Positions 47,892 to 58,034 of a DNA stretch of 64,000 bases are shown here, one piece after another. Both the position numbers and the translations under genes were made by a program. Source of the stretch: Siphonodentalium dalli (taxonomy: Eukaryota > Mollusca > Scaphopoda > Gadilida > Siphonodentaliidae); assembly GCA_032622095.1 (NCBI GenBank), contig CP136069.1:45050194-45114193 (forward strand). Direction: 5' to 3'. Position 1 is the first letter of the stretch. Every line of letters starts with the position of its first letter. A model generated the notes under the pieces. The model was given only the letters and a program-made list of their open reading frames with translations, made no database searches and had not been told where the DNA came from.

Positions 47892-48041
47892 TTTAATTTT
47901 TGAGACAGTGCAAATTTTTTTGGGATTGGGTGGGATACGAACCCCGGCCCATGACGTCGGACTTTGAGTCGCAAGGCGTGCTCGCCATCATGGGCCGGGT
48001 TCGAATCCCACCAAAAACATTTGCACTGTTCAAAAATTAAA
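47892..48041. mobile_element. Palindromic element carrying a pol III B box
   Basis: The two halves are inverted: ATTTAATTTTTGAGACAGTG, then GGGTGGGATACGAACC, against GGGTTCGAATCCCACC and TGTTCAAAAATTAAAT. GGTTCGAATCC at 47998-48008 is a perfect B box; the minus-strand version is GGTTCGTATCC. A TGGCGAGCACG stretch on the minus strand resembles an A box. Likely a tRNA-derived SINE relic in head-to-head form. I could not fold a proper tRNA. Confidence 0.45.
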
Positions 48042-48397
48042 TTTGCTTCTAAAAATAGGCGCCTTGTGTGTTGTATAGTCCCAGGCATGTTCAAAGAGCA
48101 ATGCTCGGCATGTTTCGGAGGCGTAAATATAACATGCTACTGTGCCATATCTCCTATATATTTATTGATCATTTGCTAGTTTTTATTACAATAATGTGCG
48201 ATTGTTTCGTTAGTATCCGAAATCTCTTTGCAGTTTGCACAAAACCAGTGTTTTACTAGTCTAGTATGTACATACATACTGTAGCATGTGTATACACCTG
48301 ATAACAAAGCCTCGATAAAATACCAATCAGCATCAGACAAAAGATTTTGAATTATTATTTTATAAACAAAGTTTTGGACATAACACACCATCTTTAA

Positions 48398-48852
48398 CCC
48401 TTTACCCAACAGAACGGCCCTGTGCCAATGCATTCTCTTATATATGTGAGTCGACCATAGGTCGCCTCGCATATATAAGAGAATGCATTGGCTTAACACA
48501 TATTAAAAATTCTAAAATTGTCAAAGAATGTAGAAAAAATATTATAAAAATTGTAAAAAAATGTAAGAACAAATTATAAAATTGTTAAAGAATGTAAGAC
48601 AAAATGGTAAAAAGTGTTAAAATGCCAATGCCAATGCATTCTCTTATATATGCGAGGCGACCTATGGTCGACTCGCATATATAACAGAATGCATTGGCAC
48701 AGGGAATAACTGTCACTATCACAATGTGGTCAATGAACCGGTTCCAATGATATCCATATTTGTACGGTATGGTGTTATTGAGACAGACCGAAGATATTTT
48801 AGGCTGTTGAAGCTTTATTTGGGCGTTTTTGGCCGGTTTGTTGGGTAAAGGG
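48398..48852. mobile_element. Family B MITE, full length with expanded spacer
   Basis: TTAA at 48394-48397 and 48853-48856, CCCTTTACCCAACA ends, two hairpins. The AT spacer between them is longer than in other copies because AAATTGTTAAAGAATGTAAG-like words are repeated. Confidence 0.9.
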
Positions 48853-49370
48853 TTAAAAGGTGAAGCTTTTGGCAACAGAATAAAGAATAGAGGACAGTTT
48901 ACCAATTCACCTCAAGTATATATAATTAATCAAGCGAAGGGGCTGTCAGGGTTAGTTATGGATGATATTGCTGACATCTACTGCTAATCGTTTACTCCAC
49001 GATTAATAGGCCACCTGACAAGATTAATACTCAAGGATAATCCATTCCATTCTAAATATGTTGCTCCCCGTAATCAGTGTATATCAGCAGGTCTAATAAA
49101 CTAATCCCATGTCAGTGAGTACAAGGCTCCAAAACAATCTCAAGTATGTGAAATATGAGACTCGAACTTCAACCCTCTGACTACTAAATACACATTGACG
49201 AATAATTCGGTTATCAAATGTTCAGAAGATAAGTTCAACAAATGACTGTCTACTCGTCAATGACTATTTTATTATTAATAGTAATCAAAGGGTTGAAGTT
49301 TGAGTCTCATTTTTCACTGACTTGGTAGGAAATGTTGAGATTATAAGTTCAATAAATGGCCTATGCCTAA

Positions 49371-49441
49371 GGAATGTTCAGATAATAAGTTCAACAAACG
49401 ACAATAGGCCATTTATAGATCTTATTATCTGAACATTTCCT
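49371..49441. repeat. Family D hairpin
   Basis: GGAATGTTCAGATAATAAGT and TTCAACAAACGA pair with TTATTATCTGAACATTTCC around ACAATAGGCC. A second, partial copy lies just upstream at about 49208-49360. Confidence 0.75.
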
Positions 49442-49521
49442 GTCAGTGAATAGGAACCATGGGACATTTGTTAAAGTTCTTTATATGGAATCCTCCTGCA
49501 CTTGTATTATCTGTTTGTCTG

Positions 49522-49775
49522 CAAGCCTTGAAATAGGGTGTCTGTCATTTGCAGAATGAGGTCCCCAGAGGGTGAATTTAGTGATGCTACCCCGCATAGT
49601 GGGCTAGCATCACCAAATTCACCCTCTGGGGACCTCATTCTGCTTACAACTCAGCAGAATGAGGTTCCCAGAGGGTGAATTTGGTGATGCTAGCCCGCTA
49701 TGCGGGGGTAGCATCACTAAATTCACCCTCTGGGGACCTCATTCTGCAAATGACAGGCACACTATTTCAAGGCTT
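49522..49775. mobile_element. Family C two-hairpin form without centre
   Basis: CAAGCCTTGAAATA and TATTTCAAGGCTTG bound two complete GAGGTCCCCAGAGGGTGAAT hairpins that are directly adjacent, separated only by GCTTACAACTCAGCAG. Nearly perfect throughout. Confidence 0.85.
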
Positions 49776-50271
49776 GTTCGTCTGTCTGTTGTCTGCTTAT
49801 ATTACCTGAACATCCCACCAATGCAGGGAGAATCCATTTAGTAAAGAACATGCTAATATCCTTTGAACTGAATGTTATGTGGCTATAGTTATTTGATTCC
49901 CATTGATTCATTTGTAGGGGTCATTACCGGCAGCTACATGTATATGTACCATTTCAACATATATCGGTAGCTTTTCAGCAGAACATTTCTTCAAATCATC
50001 AAATGAATCCTTACTCCTTAGAATGAACCGTCTGTCTGCTCATACCATCTGAACATCCTACAAAAGTACAAATAATCGAAAAATTTACCATTCCAATATA
50101 TATTTTTAGAACTGAGTAGGAGATTGAACGGCTTAATATCTCATAAGGAATGAGCCCAGATTTTGTAACAGATAGATGGACCCCTGCTGGTTCAGTCAGT
50201 ATGGTGCATTAGATGTTACAAACTGCCCAGTAATGGCGAAGCTGGTTCTGCATGTATTTCCCGATATTTAA

Positions 50272-50629
50272 TCCTTTCATGACTGGAGCGTCCTAATATT
50301 TTACGAAAACCCTGTGCCAATGCATTCTCTTATTTATGCAAGGCTCCATATGGGAGACTCGCATTTATATAAGAGAATGTGCAGGAACAGTGTCTTTAAC
50401 CCTTCCATAACTAGAGCTTCCTGAAATTTTGCAAAAAGCCTGTGCCATGCAGTGCATTCTCTTATATATGCGAGTCTCTGATAGGGAGCCTCGCATATAT
50501 AAAAGAGTACATTAGCCTAACAATATTTGCTTTGACCTTGTAAGCCAGTGCATATATAACAGAATGCACTGGCACAGTGTCTTTAATGCTTCACCACTTT
50601 AACGCTGCGCAGCTCCCATCATGAAAGGG
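50272..50629. mobile_element. Family B MITE (GGGAGCT subgroup)
   Basis: TTAA at 50268-50271 and 50630-50633. Ends TCCTTTCATGACTGGAGC and GCTCCCATCATGAAAGGG. Inside are several decayed hairpin arms; an internal TTAA-CCCTTCCATAACTAGAGC suggests one copy inserted in or recombined with another. Confidence 0.75.
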
Positions 50630-50877
50630 TTAAAGCACGTATTTGTGATTCATACAACGGGAGGGTATTATTAAACCTGATTCATGTATCTGGATAAGTT
50701 TACACAGTAGTTATTTAATGAAATTTAAAGAAATGGGGTATTTCTATAATGCAGTGAAGTGATTTCCTTGTGAAAATCTCCTTCTGCGTGGTCTTTCCTC
50801 CACATATAAAACTGACTGGATTGTGATGTATCCTGACAGCTGATACAACCATAAACCACAAACAAACCAAACCATAT

Positions 50878-51321
50878 CAAGTCTGAGATTTTCAGAATGA
50901 GGTCCCCAGAGGGTGAATTTAGTGACGCTATCCCGCATAGCAGGATAGTTTCACTAAATTCAACCTCTGGGGACCTCATTCTGCATGGCCTCATCTGCTA
51001 TGGAAGACATAGACTCAGATTGAGGTTCCCAATTGGTGAATATTGTGATGTACACCTATTGGGAACCTCGATTATGCAATGTGTCGTCTGCCAATGTGGG
51101 GATGTAGAGAAACTAAACTAAAAAAGAAATAGAATCTTTGTGAAGAAGTTACTATAGAAATTTGATAATAAAGAAACTTTCCAGAGATGATGACGCCTAA
51201 CCAGAATTAGGTCCCGAGAGGGTGAATTTAGTGATGCTAGCCTGCTATTTGGGATAGTGTCACTAAATTCACCCTCTGTGGATCTCATTCTGCAAATGAC
51301 AGGCGCACTAAACTCAGGCTT
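50878..51321. mobile_element. Family C composite fold-back element, full length
   Basis: Two hairpins (about 50894-50985 and 51205-51292) around a central block with GATTGAGGTTCCCAATTGGT and TTCTATTTCTTTTTTAG-like sequence. The closest relative is 58879-59330. Confidence 0.78.
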
Positions 51322-51809
51322 GGTAGATGGGCTTACAAAGTCAAAGTGGTGACTTAGATTCAAATGAGGTACTTTACCTGGAAGTGAATGGAGCTTTCAT
51401 GAGCTTTCAGTCTGGGAAAAATAATAGTGCAAATTACTGATAAGAAAGAATCCTTCCATATGCCATAATAACCCACCTTTAGCACTTTTACCACTGCTTT
51501 CTTAATAGAACTTGTAATTGGGTATAATATCTTCAATGAAAAGCATCCTTTAAACTCATGGTCGCTGCAACAAAACAGCAATTATTGCAATATCGATGAA
51601 CCATTTCACATACGAGGAAACATGTTAAAACTTATATCGGGAAGTTATCCACTTGTAAACATTAAGTTTCCCCATTATTCTGAACATAAAATGCTGCGGC
51701 CTTGATCAATATAGTACTTACAAGATATGTAATTATTTTGAGGTTACGCACTAAATGGGACAAATTCTTCCACATGTGTGATTTGCAATTACGAAAGTAG
51801 AAGTAGCTA

Positions 51810-53195
51810 TCAGAGGGGTTTAATTAGCAATCAATAATTAATATATGTGCGTATCAGTTCTGTTCTATCTTTATTCTGCTTCAGGGCCGCATTACTTTCT
51901 TATCAGTGGTTTCTGCCACAATGATTCACATATCTTTGGTATCAGTCTGTTGGCCTTTCTTAATTTTCTATTTGTACAAACAGCTTTACAATTTGCTTGG
52001 CGCAGTTTGAGAAACCCCAGAAACATATTTCTATAAATAGTACTATTATATTAAATACAATTAATGGACATTGATAAAGAATGTGTTAGAAAAAATTTGA
52101 AAATTGTTAGAGTATAAGAAAAAATTTGAAAAATTTGAAAAAATTTCCTATTTGTACAAACAGCTTTATACTTTGCTTGGCGCAGTTTGAGAAACCCCAG
52201 AAACATATTTCTGTAAATGTACTATTATATTAAATACAATTAATGGACACATGCCAAATTTCATATTGTTATCCCTTTCATGATGGGAGCTTCTGAATTT
52301 TGCGAAAACCCTGTGCCAATGCATTCTCTTACCATATATATGTGAGTCGACCATAGGTCGCCTAGCATATCGAAGAGAATGCATTGGCCTAACAAATTTT
52401 ATATTATTTTTTTAATTGTTATAGAATGTAAGAAAAAATGAAAAAAATGATAATACGTTGATAAAGAATGTAAGAAAAAAGGATAAAAAAGGATAAAATG
52501 TAAAAGAGTATAAGAAAAATGATTATAAAATGTAAGAAATAATTATAAAAAAAGATAAAAATTGTTAAAGAATGTAAGAAAAAATGAGAAAAATTGTTAA
52601 AGAATGTAAGAAAAATTAATAAAAAATTGTTAAGCCAATGCATTCTCTTATATATGCGAGGCGACCTATGACTCGCATATATAAGAGAATGCATTGGCAC
52701 ATGGTCTTGAATGTTGAATGTTGCGTCAGCGCAGATCCCATCATGAAAGGGTTATTAAGGCAGTATTGCCAATATCCTGCTGAAAAACATACCGGGTACT
52801 TTGCGAATTGAATTTTCATCACTACTACTAGTGATGGTGTCTTTGTATCTGTGTCAAAAAACATTATCATACCAGGACAAAAGTATTGTTACCTCTCTTT
52901 TTGTTGACTTATCTATAAAGTATTCTGGGAACCTATTAAAATGTTGATTGTTCTCCTGAGTATCCTAACAATCTGGGCTGCTTTGGAATATTATCTTCAT
53001 CCATTCTGTTTTCCTTTGCAATTATAAAAGTAGATTAGCTATCTGAGAAGTTTAATTAGCAATCAATAATTAATATATGTGCCTATCAGTTCTGTTCTAT
53101 CTGCTTCAGGGCCACATTAATTTCTTATCAGTGGTTTCTGCCACAATGATTCGCATATCTTTGGTATCAGTCTGTTGCACTTTCTTAATTTACTA
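51810..53195. repeat. Local duplications split by a family B insertion
   Basis: CAATCAATAATTAATATATG with TTTCTTATCAGTGGTTTCTG occurs at about 51815-51985 and 53050-53185. TTTGTACAAACAGCTTTA with CGCAGTTTGAGAAACCCCAG occurs at about 51970-52068 and 52148-52250. The family B element at 52273-52751 lies between these copies. Confidence 0.7.
52273..52751. mobile_element. Family B MITE flanked by TTAT
   Basis: Ends CCCTTTCATGATGGGAGC and its inverted partner ATCCCATCATGAAAGGG. The flanking 4-mers are both TTAT (52269-52272 and 52752-52755) instead of TTAA. The spacer is expanded with AAAGAATGTAAGAAAAA words. Confidence 0.8.
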
Positions 53196-53302
53196 GACTC
53201 TATCAGACTACTGGTATAAGCCCTGATCAGGTTGAGATACAATGAAAACATATTTCTCTAACTGCCTCCAATTTAGGGCAATGGTGCTGCAGTTAGTAGA
53301 TG

Positions 53303-53422
53303 TATAGATCCACAGGTCCCCAGAACAAAAATTGACCCCACTCCCAATAATACTTAATCCTATAGGATTAAGTATTATTGGGGGTGGGGTCAATTTTTGT
53401 TCTGGGGACCTGTGTATAGATC
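53303..53422. mobile_element. Near-perfect palindromic MITE with 8-bp direct repeats
   Basis: A 104-bp palindrome (53311-53414) with one mismatched pair is centred on CCTATAGG. Its ends are CACAGGTCCCCAGAAC. TATAGATC repeats directly on both sides (53303-53310 and 53415-53422). That fits an 8-bp target duplication of a hAT-type or similar transposase. It sits inside the left end of the family E element. Confidence 0.85.
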
Positions 53423-53940
53423 ATGCCATTAATCTCTACTCCGGATTATGCCGGTAGAGATCAATGGGAACATTTTCATGTTCTGACTCATTCTGACAGG
53501 GAACTTCATAACATTGAACAAACAAGGCAGGGAATATATTTTTTTATTCAAACTTGTTCCTCAATAATCTACTTCACAGTAGGGGGTGGTCCCAGCTTCA
53601 GACTGCATGTTTTTTGTGAGCCATAATTGCAATAAACATTGAATTATTTCCTGGGAGAAATTCCATAATTGTAAAAGACTGTAAAAGATTGTAAATCGCT
53701 CACAAAGTCACTTAAATCATGCAATTTCGAGTTGGGGCCTTCACCTACAGTGAAATATATTATTAAGGAACAGGTAATATTAACTAAGAAATATATTACC
53801 TGCGCTGTTTTTTCAATGTTATACACTACCCTGTCAAACATCAAAAAGCTCTTTAAGTTTTGTACTGGTGAAATATGATCTCTTTAGCATAAGCCGGAGT
53901 ACAGATTCATGGCATGATCGACTAGGTGCATAGTGTATCG
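53423..53940. mobile_element. TIR element, family E copy 2
   Basis: It shares order and motifs with 38098-38650: TGACAGGGAAC, AGGGAATATATTT, CTTCACAGTAGG, CATTTCGAGTTGGG-like CAATTTCGAGTTGGGGCCTT and TTTTGTACTGGTGAAATATG. The left end CATGCCATTAATCTCTACTC is mirrored on the right. The true left edge is broken by the palindrome at 53303. Confidence 0.68.
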
Positions 53941-54875
53941 GGCCATCATAAGCCGTGACCTATGCAAAGCACTTGATTCATGTACTACTAGTAAGTATCT
54001 GGGCAAGTTTGTCAGTTGTATACTATGGTCCGAGTTACTACATACAGTGGAATGATTTCTCGAGGAAATTATCCCTCTGCTTCCACTAATAAAACGTGAC
54101 ATTGTGATATGGCCATGCAATAAACCTAACAAATAACAAATCCTACTACTAATATTGATGAGTAGTTATCATGTAGGAAATATTCATTTTCTAAACATTT
54201 CCCTGCAATAAATAGGACTCATTCTGTGCATTTACTATCTGTCGTCTGTTTATTTCTCCTGAAAACGCCTCCAGATGAATAATAGACCATTCCAATGTAT
54301 ACTTTTATGACTGAGTGGGAGAATCCATATAGTATAGAAGGGGTTAAAGACATATTATGCACTTGTTCGGGTGCGTGAAACTGATAAGTTAGTATTCAGG
54401 TGCTATGTCAACTGGAGGAATGTATCATTCTACTAACATCACCGAAAATCTCAAGCAAATCGATTGTACCACTCCATAGAAAACATTGTCTGAACTATTC
54501 TCAATTGTAAATATTTACTACTCGATTCGGGACGCATCTGCCGGCAATAAACTAATGAAAACGATTTCACCATCGACAGTCACTGCATTTAATTAATGCA
54601 TAAGAATGACGGTATGTGTTGTCAATTTACATATAATATTTGTAAAACAACTAATTTGAACAAGATTATTCTCCATTTCTATTTGATCACCCTACCGGAG
54701 TGTTTCACATTAAGAAATGAATTTGTCAAATTTTATATCAGAATTTGTTTAACCAAACCTGTTATTCTGCGATGAATATGTTCATGTATGTAAATGTAAA
54801 TATTTTCTTTATGCCATTTTCAGGAAGCCATTCCCTTTGATGCTGGGAGTGGCCCTGCCCTCAGAACATTATAAA
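53941..54875. other. Intronic DNA with one dispersed block
   Basis: 54200-54350 repeats the conserved block that follows family D hairpins (AATAATAGACCATTCCAATG, GAGTGGGAGAATCC). The rest looks unique. Confidence 0.45.
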
Positions 54876-54990
54876 TACTCTCACCGAGAGCTTTCCGATG
54901 AATGGCAACAAGCCATATTTCCGACTAAATCCTGAAAAATTACCCATAATTCTGCTGTGGTTAAGGAGTCGATTATTTCGGGCATTACTG
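54876..54990. mobile_element. Family A MITE, right half only
   Basis: It begins at the hairpin centre (CTCTCACCGAGAGCTTTCCG) and runs to GGGCATTACTG followed by TA. The left arm is missing. Confidence 0.85.
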
Positions 54991-55507
54991 TACCTCACAG
55001 CAACTAACACTGTCACAAACAGATAGATTGTTCATTGTTCTGATAACTGGAAAGTCATATCGTTGAAAAAACTTTACAAGTGGATTGCATTGTCTTAAAT
55101 ATACATTGATAATAAAAGATTGAGCAGAATAAAGTAACAGTGGAAACATGCACCATCCATGAGTATAGTGTTTGTTTGCTTTGTAATTCCCTGAATCAAT
55201 ATATAGTTTTTCATAAAGTTGAGAGAGCAAATGTAGCATAGTCTATCTGTTTATATTGGCTGATAGGTATGGCCAGGGAATTCAATGAACCAAGGAGAAT
55301 GTTTTCTAGTTCAGCAAATACAAGTAGATGGTTTATGAAGCTGGAGGGAGGTTTTATTATATCACTATTGTTTTTTCTACTCCAAATACCACAATAGAAC
55401 AGCATCTTTTCCCAGTTGTCAGAAAAGTTAGAGTTTGATCAGATGTCATACCTGTAGTCCTGTACCACCATCGGCTATGTTAGGGACTGCCTATTCATGC
55501 ATTTTAA

Positions 55508-55713
55508 CCCTTCCATGGCTAGAGCTTCCTGGAATTTTGCGAAAACCCTTTGCCCTTTGCCAATGTACATGTATTCTCTTATATATGCGAGTCTCCCATA
55601 TGGAGCCTCTCATATATAAAAGAATACATTGGCCTAACAATATTTACCTAGAAGTTATAAGCCAGTGAATTCTCTTATATATGCAAGGCTCCCTATAGGA
55701 ACAGCCATGGAAG
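55508..55713. mobile_element. Family B MITE merging into the satellite
   Basis: TTAA at 55504-55507, then CCCTTCCATGGCTAGAGCTT. The right end reads AACAGCCATGGAAGGAGTTGA, the inverted partner with TTGA where TTAA is expected. Two decayed hairpins lie between. Confidence 0.6.
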
Positions 55714-56055
55714 GAGTTGAGAAAAGTGCATCATGGGTCCATCATCTTCATTGTTGACTGTGGAATTTAGAATAGCCATGGAAGGGGTTGGGTTGAGAAA
55801 ACTGTATCATGGTCCCATCATCTTGAAGGTTGACTGTGGAATTTAGAATCGCCATGGAAGGAGTTGTGAAAAGAGCATCATGGTCCCATCATCTTGAAGG
55901 TTGACTGTGGAATTTAGAATAGCAGATATAAGAAGTCATATACATGCATCCTGATACCTCAATCTTGATGGTAACTTCGCTGTTGAATTTAGAATCACCA
56001 TGGAACGGGTTGAGACCACCACATATTATCGTTGTTTATATAATAAAATATTTGG
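55700..56055. repeat. About 70-bp satellite, short array
   Basis: About four units of AGCCATGGAAGGRGTTGAGA, CATCATGGTCCCATCATCTT, GAAGGTTGACTGTGGAATTT. It ends in one type-B unit and the flank CACCACATATTATCGTTGTT, exactly as the large array at 61655-62560 does. Confidence 0.85.
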
Positions 56056-56094
56056 GGATATAGAGAAACTAAACTAAAAAAGAAATAGTATCTA

Positions 56095-56227
56095 TGTTGC
56101 TATATAAATTTGATAATAAAGAAACTTTCCAGTGAAGATGAGGCCTAAGCAGAATGAGGTCCCCAGAGCGTTAATTTAGTGATGCTAGCCCGCTATGTGG
56201 GATGACATGCACACTAAACTCAGGCTT
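56095..56227. mobile_element. Family C fragment next to exon 2
   Basis: GATGAGGCCTAAGCAGAATG, GAGGTCCCCAGAGCG and the outer end ACACTAAACTCAGGCTT remain. It ends about 50 bp before the exon acceptor. Confidence 0.7.
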
Positions 56228-56279
56228 GATGTTGATAGTCTCCATCCTATGACTAAATCTTGTTCCATTATACTTTCAG

Positions 56280-56353
56280 AACGAACAGTTGCTAAGCTAC
56301 AGTTAGATAACATCGAATTCGCCAGAAGACACCTATCATCAGCAAATGTTCAG
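56280..56353 (+). CDS. Type II membrane protein with coiled coil, coding exon 2
   Basis: A 74-bp exon bounded by CATTATACTTTCAG and GTGAGT. Two leading bases complete the Glu codon split at the end of exon 1, followed by 24 codons and a phase-0 donor. The peptide continues the heptads begun in exon 1 (V50, L53, N57, F60), is rich in Arg, Leu, Ala and Gln, and has no stop in the frame dictated by exon 1. Together the exons give 71 residues: cytosolic tail, anchor, start of a lumenal coiled coil. Codon use is even, unlike the surrounding AT-rich repeats. Transposon fragments lie about 50 bp away on both sides. Exon 3 was not found in the remaining 7.6 kb. Identity of the protein is unknown. Confidence 0.6.
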
Positions 56354-56400
56354 GTGAGTTTATAAATGAATATTTAGACAGAACATGATGAATATCTTAA

Positions 56401-56656
56401 CCCTTTCATGATGGGAGCTGAACTGGTGCAGCATTAAAGATCCTGTGCCAGTGCACTTCTCTTATTTGTACAAGTCTCCCAAAGGGAACCTCACATATAT
56501 AAGCATATGCAGTGGCTAACAAGGTCAAGGTAAATAATGTTAGGCCAATGCACTCTCTTATATATGCGAAGCTTCGTATGGGAGACTCACATATATAAGA
56601 GAATGCATTGGCACAGGGTTTTCGCAAAATTTCAGGAAGCTCCAATCATGGGAGGG
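56401..56656. mobile_element. Family B MITE immediately after exon 2
   Basis: TTAA at 56397-56400 and 56657-56660. Ends CCCTTTCATGATGGGAGCTG and CTCCAATCATGGGAGGG. It begins only 47 bp after the exon 2 donor. Confidence 0.82.
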
Positions 56657-56804
56657 TTAATCAAGAATGTTTTAGTGCAGTCCTTTGGTACGTACAGCAG
56701 AGCAGAGTAGGGCAGAGCTTGAGTAAAATGTAACTATGCACCATCCAAACAAATTTGATGAATGATTTGAGATTATGATGCAAGTTGTGTTTTCTAGTTA
56801 TTCC

Positions 56805-56826
56805 ACACCCTTGTTTCAGGTAAGTT
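56805..56826 (+). promoter_or_regulatory. Candidate recursive splice (ratchet) site
   Basis: CACACCCTTGTTTCAG is directly followed by GTAAGTTTG, so an acceptor and a consensus donor abut with no exon between (AG|GT at 56819/56820). This is the form of zero-length exons used to remove long introns stepwise. It lies on the sense strand, in the intron after exon 2. Confidence 0.4.
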
Positions 56827-56868
56827 TGATCCTTGACTATGGCCTCTATTTATACTATATAAACTGCT

Positions 56869-57182
56869 AAGGCTGCAAATAGTGTGTCTGTCGTTTTCAG
56901 GTTGAGGTCCCCAGAGGGTGAATTTAGTGACGCTATCCCGCACAGCTGGCTAGTATCACCAAATTCACCCTCTGGGGATCTCATTCTGCTTGGACCAGAA
57001 CTGCTATGGGAGACTTAGGATCAGATTAAAGTTCCCCTGTTGATGTTGGTGATGTTCACCCATTAGTCACCCAGAGGGTGAATTTGGTGATGCTAGCCTG
57101 CTGTGCAGGATAGCATCACTAAATTCACCCTCTGGGAACCTCATTCTGCAAATGACAGACACACTACATCTATATGCAGGCT
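56869..57182. mobile_element. Family C composite fold-back element
   Basis: Ends AAGGCTGCAAATAGTGTGTC and its complement with ATGCAGGCT. Two hairpins; the centre is shortened. Confidence 0.78.
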
Positions 57183-58034
57183 AGATTGTGACAAAGTCTT
57201 TGAACTGTCAATATGTGGTCATCACTGATGCAGGTCCTTGATATAATGTATGCCATTGCATTTGGTGACATCAACATGTTGTTCGAGCTTGTATTCAACA
57301 TGTGGTTTACAGCAATATGTACTCAATGGCTGTAATTCTGTTAAATGCATGTGCCTCACATCAACAGGTGTGAAATAAATTTTGTGAAATACCTAAGATT
57401 CCCTTAAACCCATGCACATGTCATTTGAGACTGACTTCAAATCTAAATCTCGTCACAGGAAATGATTTTAAAAGTTAAAACTCATTGACATGTTTTGACA
57501 TGTTTGTGATAAACTTGGACCTTTCACTTTCATTGTGGGTTGATTGAAGATATATTAGTATTGAAAGTGGTAAAGAATTTAAATGTGCAATTGTTAAAGA
57601 ATTATTTAGAAGATTGAAACAGATACCATACAATGTAATTAATTCACCACAAATAAAGATTGTTTGTCTCACTGTTGTGTGGAACGTTGAAAATGGCTAA
57701 ACAATCTTTTCGGCAAGTTTTCAGAGTATATGAAGTCTGTTTATTGTTTTAATATGAGTATTTCGTGTATTTATTTGCATATTTTCATTCTTGAACGTGG
57801 CGAGTCACTGGCGACAAGATCAAGAAATTACAAGATTTAATCAGAGGCTTTTAGGAATTACATCATTAATCTGGAAGTTCTGGAATTTTCAGTCTCACTT
57901 CTCATGGGTCTAGGGAAATTTTTATTTTATACTAAATGGAATAAAAATTTACACCCCCAGACCCTGTTTCATTTGGGGAGGGAAATTTGCAAATATGCCA
58001 ATAGTACTGTATAATAATAGACTCTTGGTTAAGC
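57183..58034. other. Non-coding DNA with nothing recognised
   Basis: Unique-looking. No exon with coiled-coil-like frame and matching phase was found here. Confidence 0.4.

Larger units (their letters stand above)
8048..56279 (+). other. Putative 48.2-kb first intron of the membrane-protein gene
   Basis: It starts GTGAGT and ends TACTTTCAG, with a possible branch site GACTAAAT about 25 bp before the acceptor. Phase 1 at the donor and two leading bases at the acceptor fit exactly. It is filled with the transposons listed below, and I saw no better intervening exon by eye. A missed small exon, or two unrelated genes, cannot be excluded without a transcript. Confidence 0.5.

Noticed and set aside
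51845-52036. A hydrophobic 63-codon frame resembling a membrane protein
   Set aside because: It lies in a locally duplicated non-coding block, and the copies at 52146 and 53050 do not keep the frame.
56795-56819. A 22-bp micro-exon between TTTTCTAG and GTAAGT
   Set aside because: It would encode a hydrophobic stretch that breaks the coiled coil. The abutting-site reading needs fewer assumptions.
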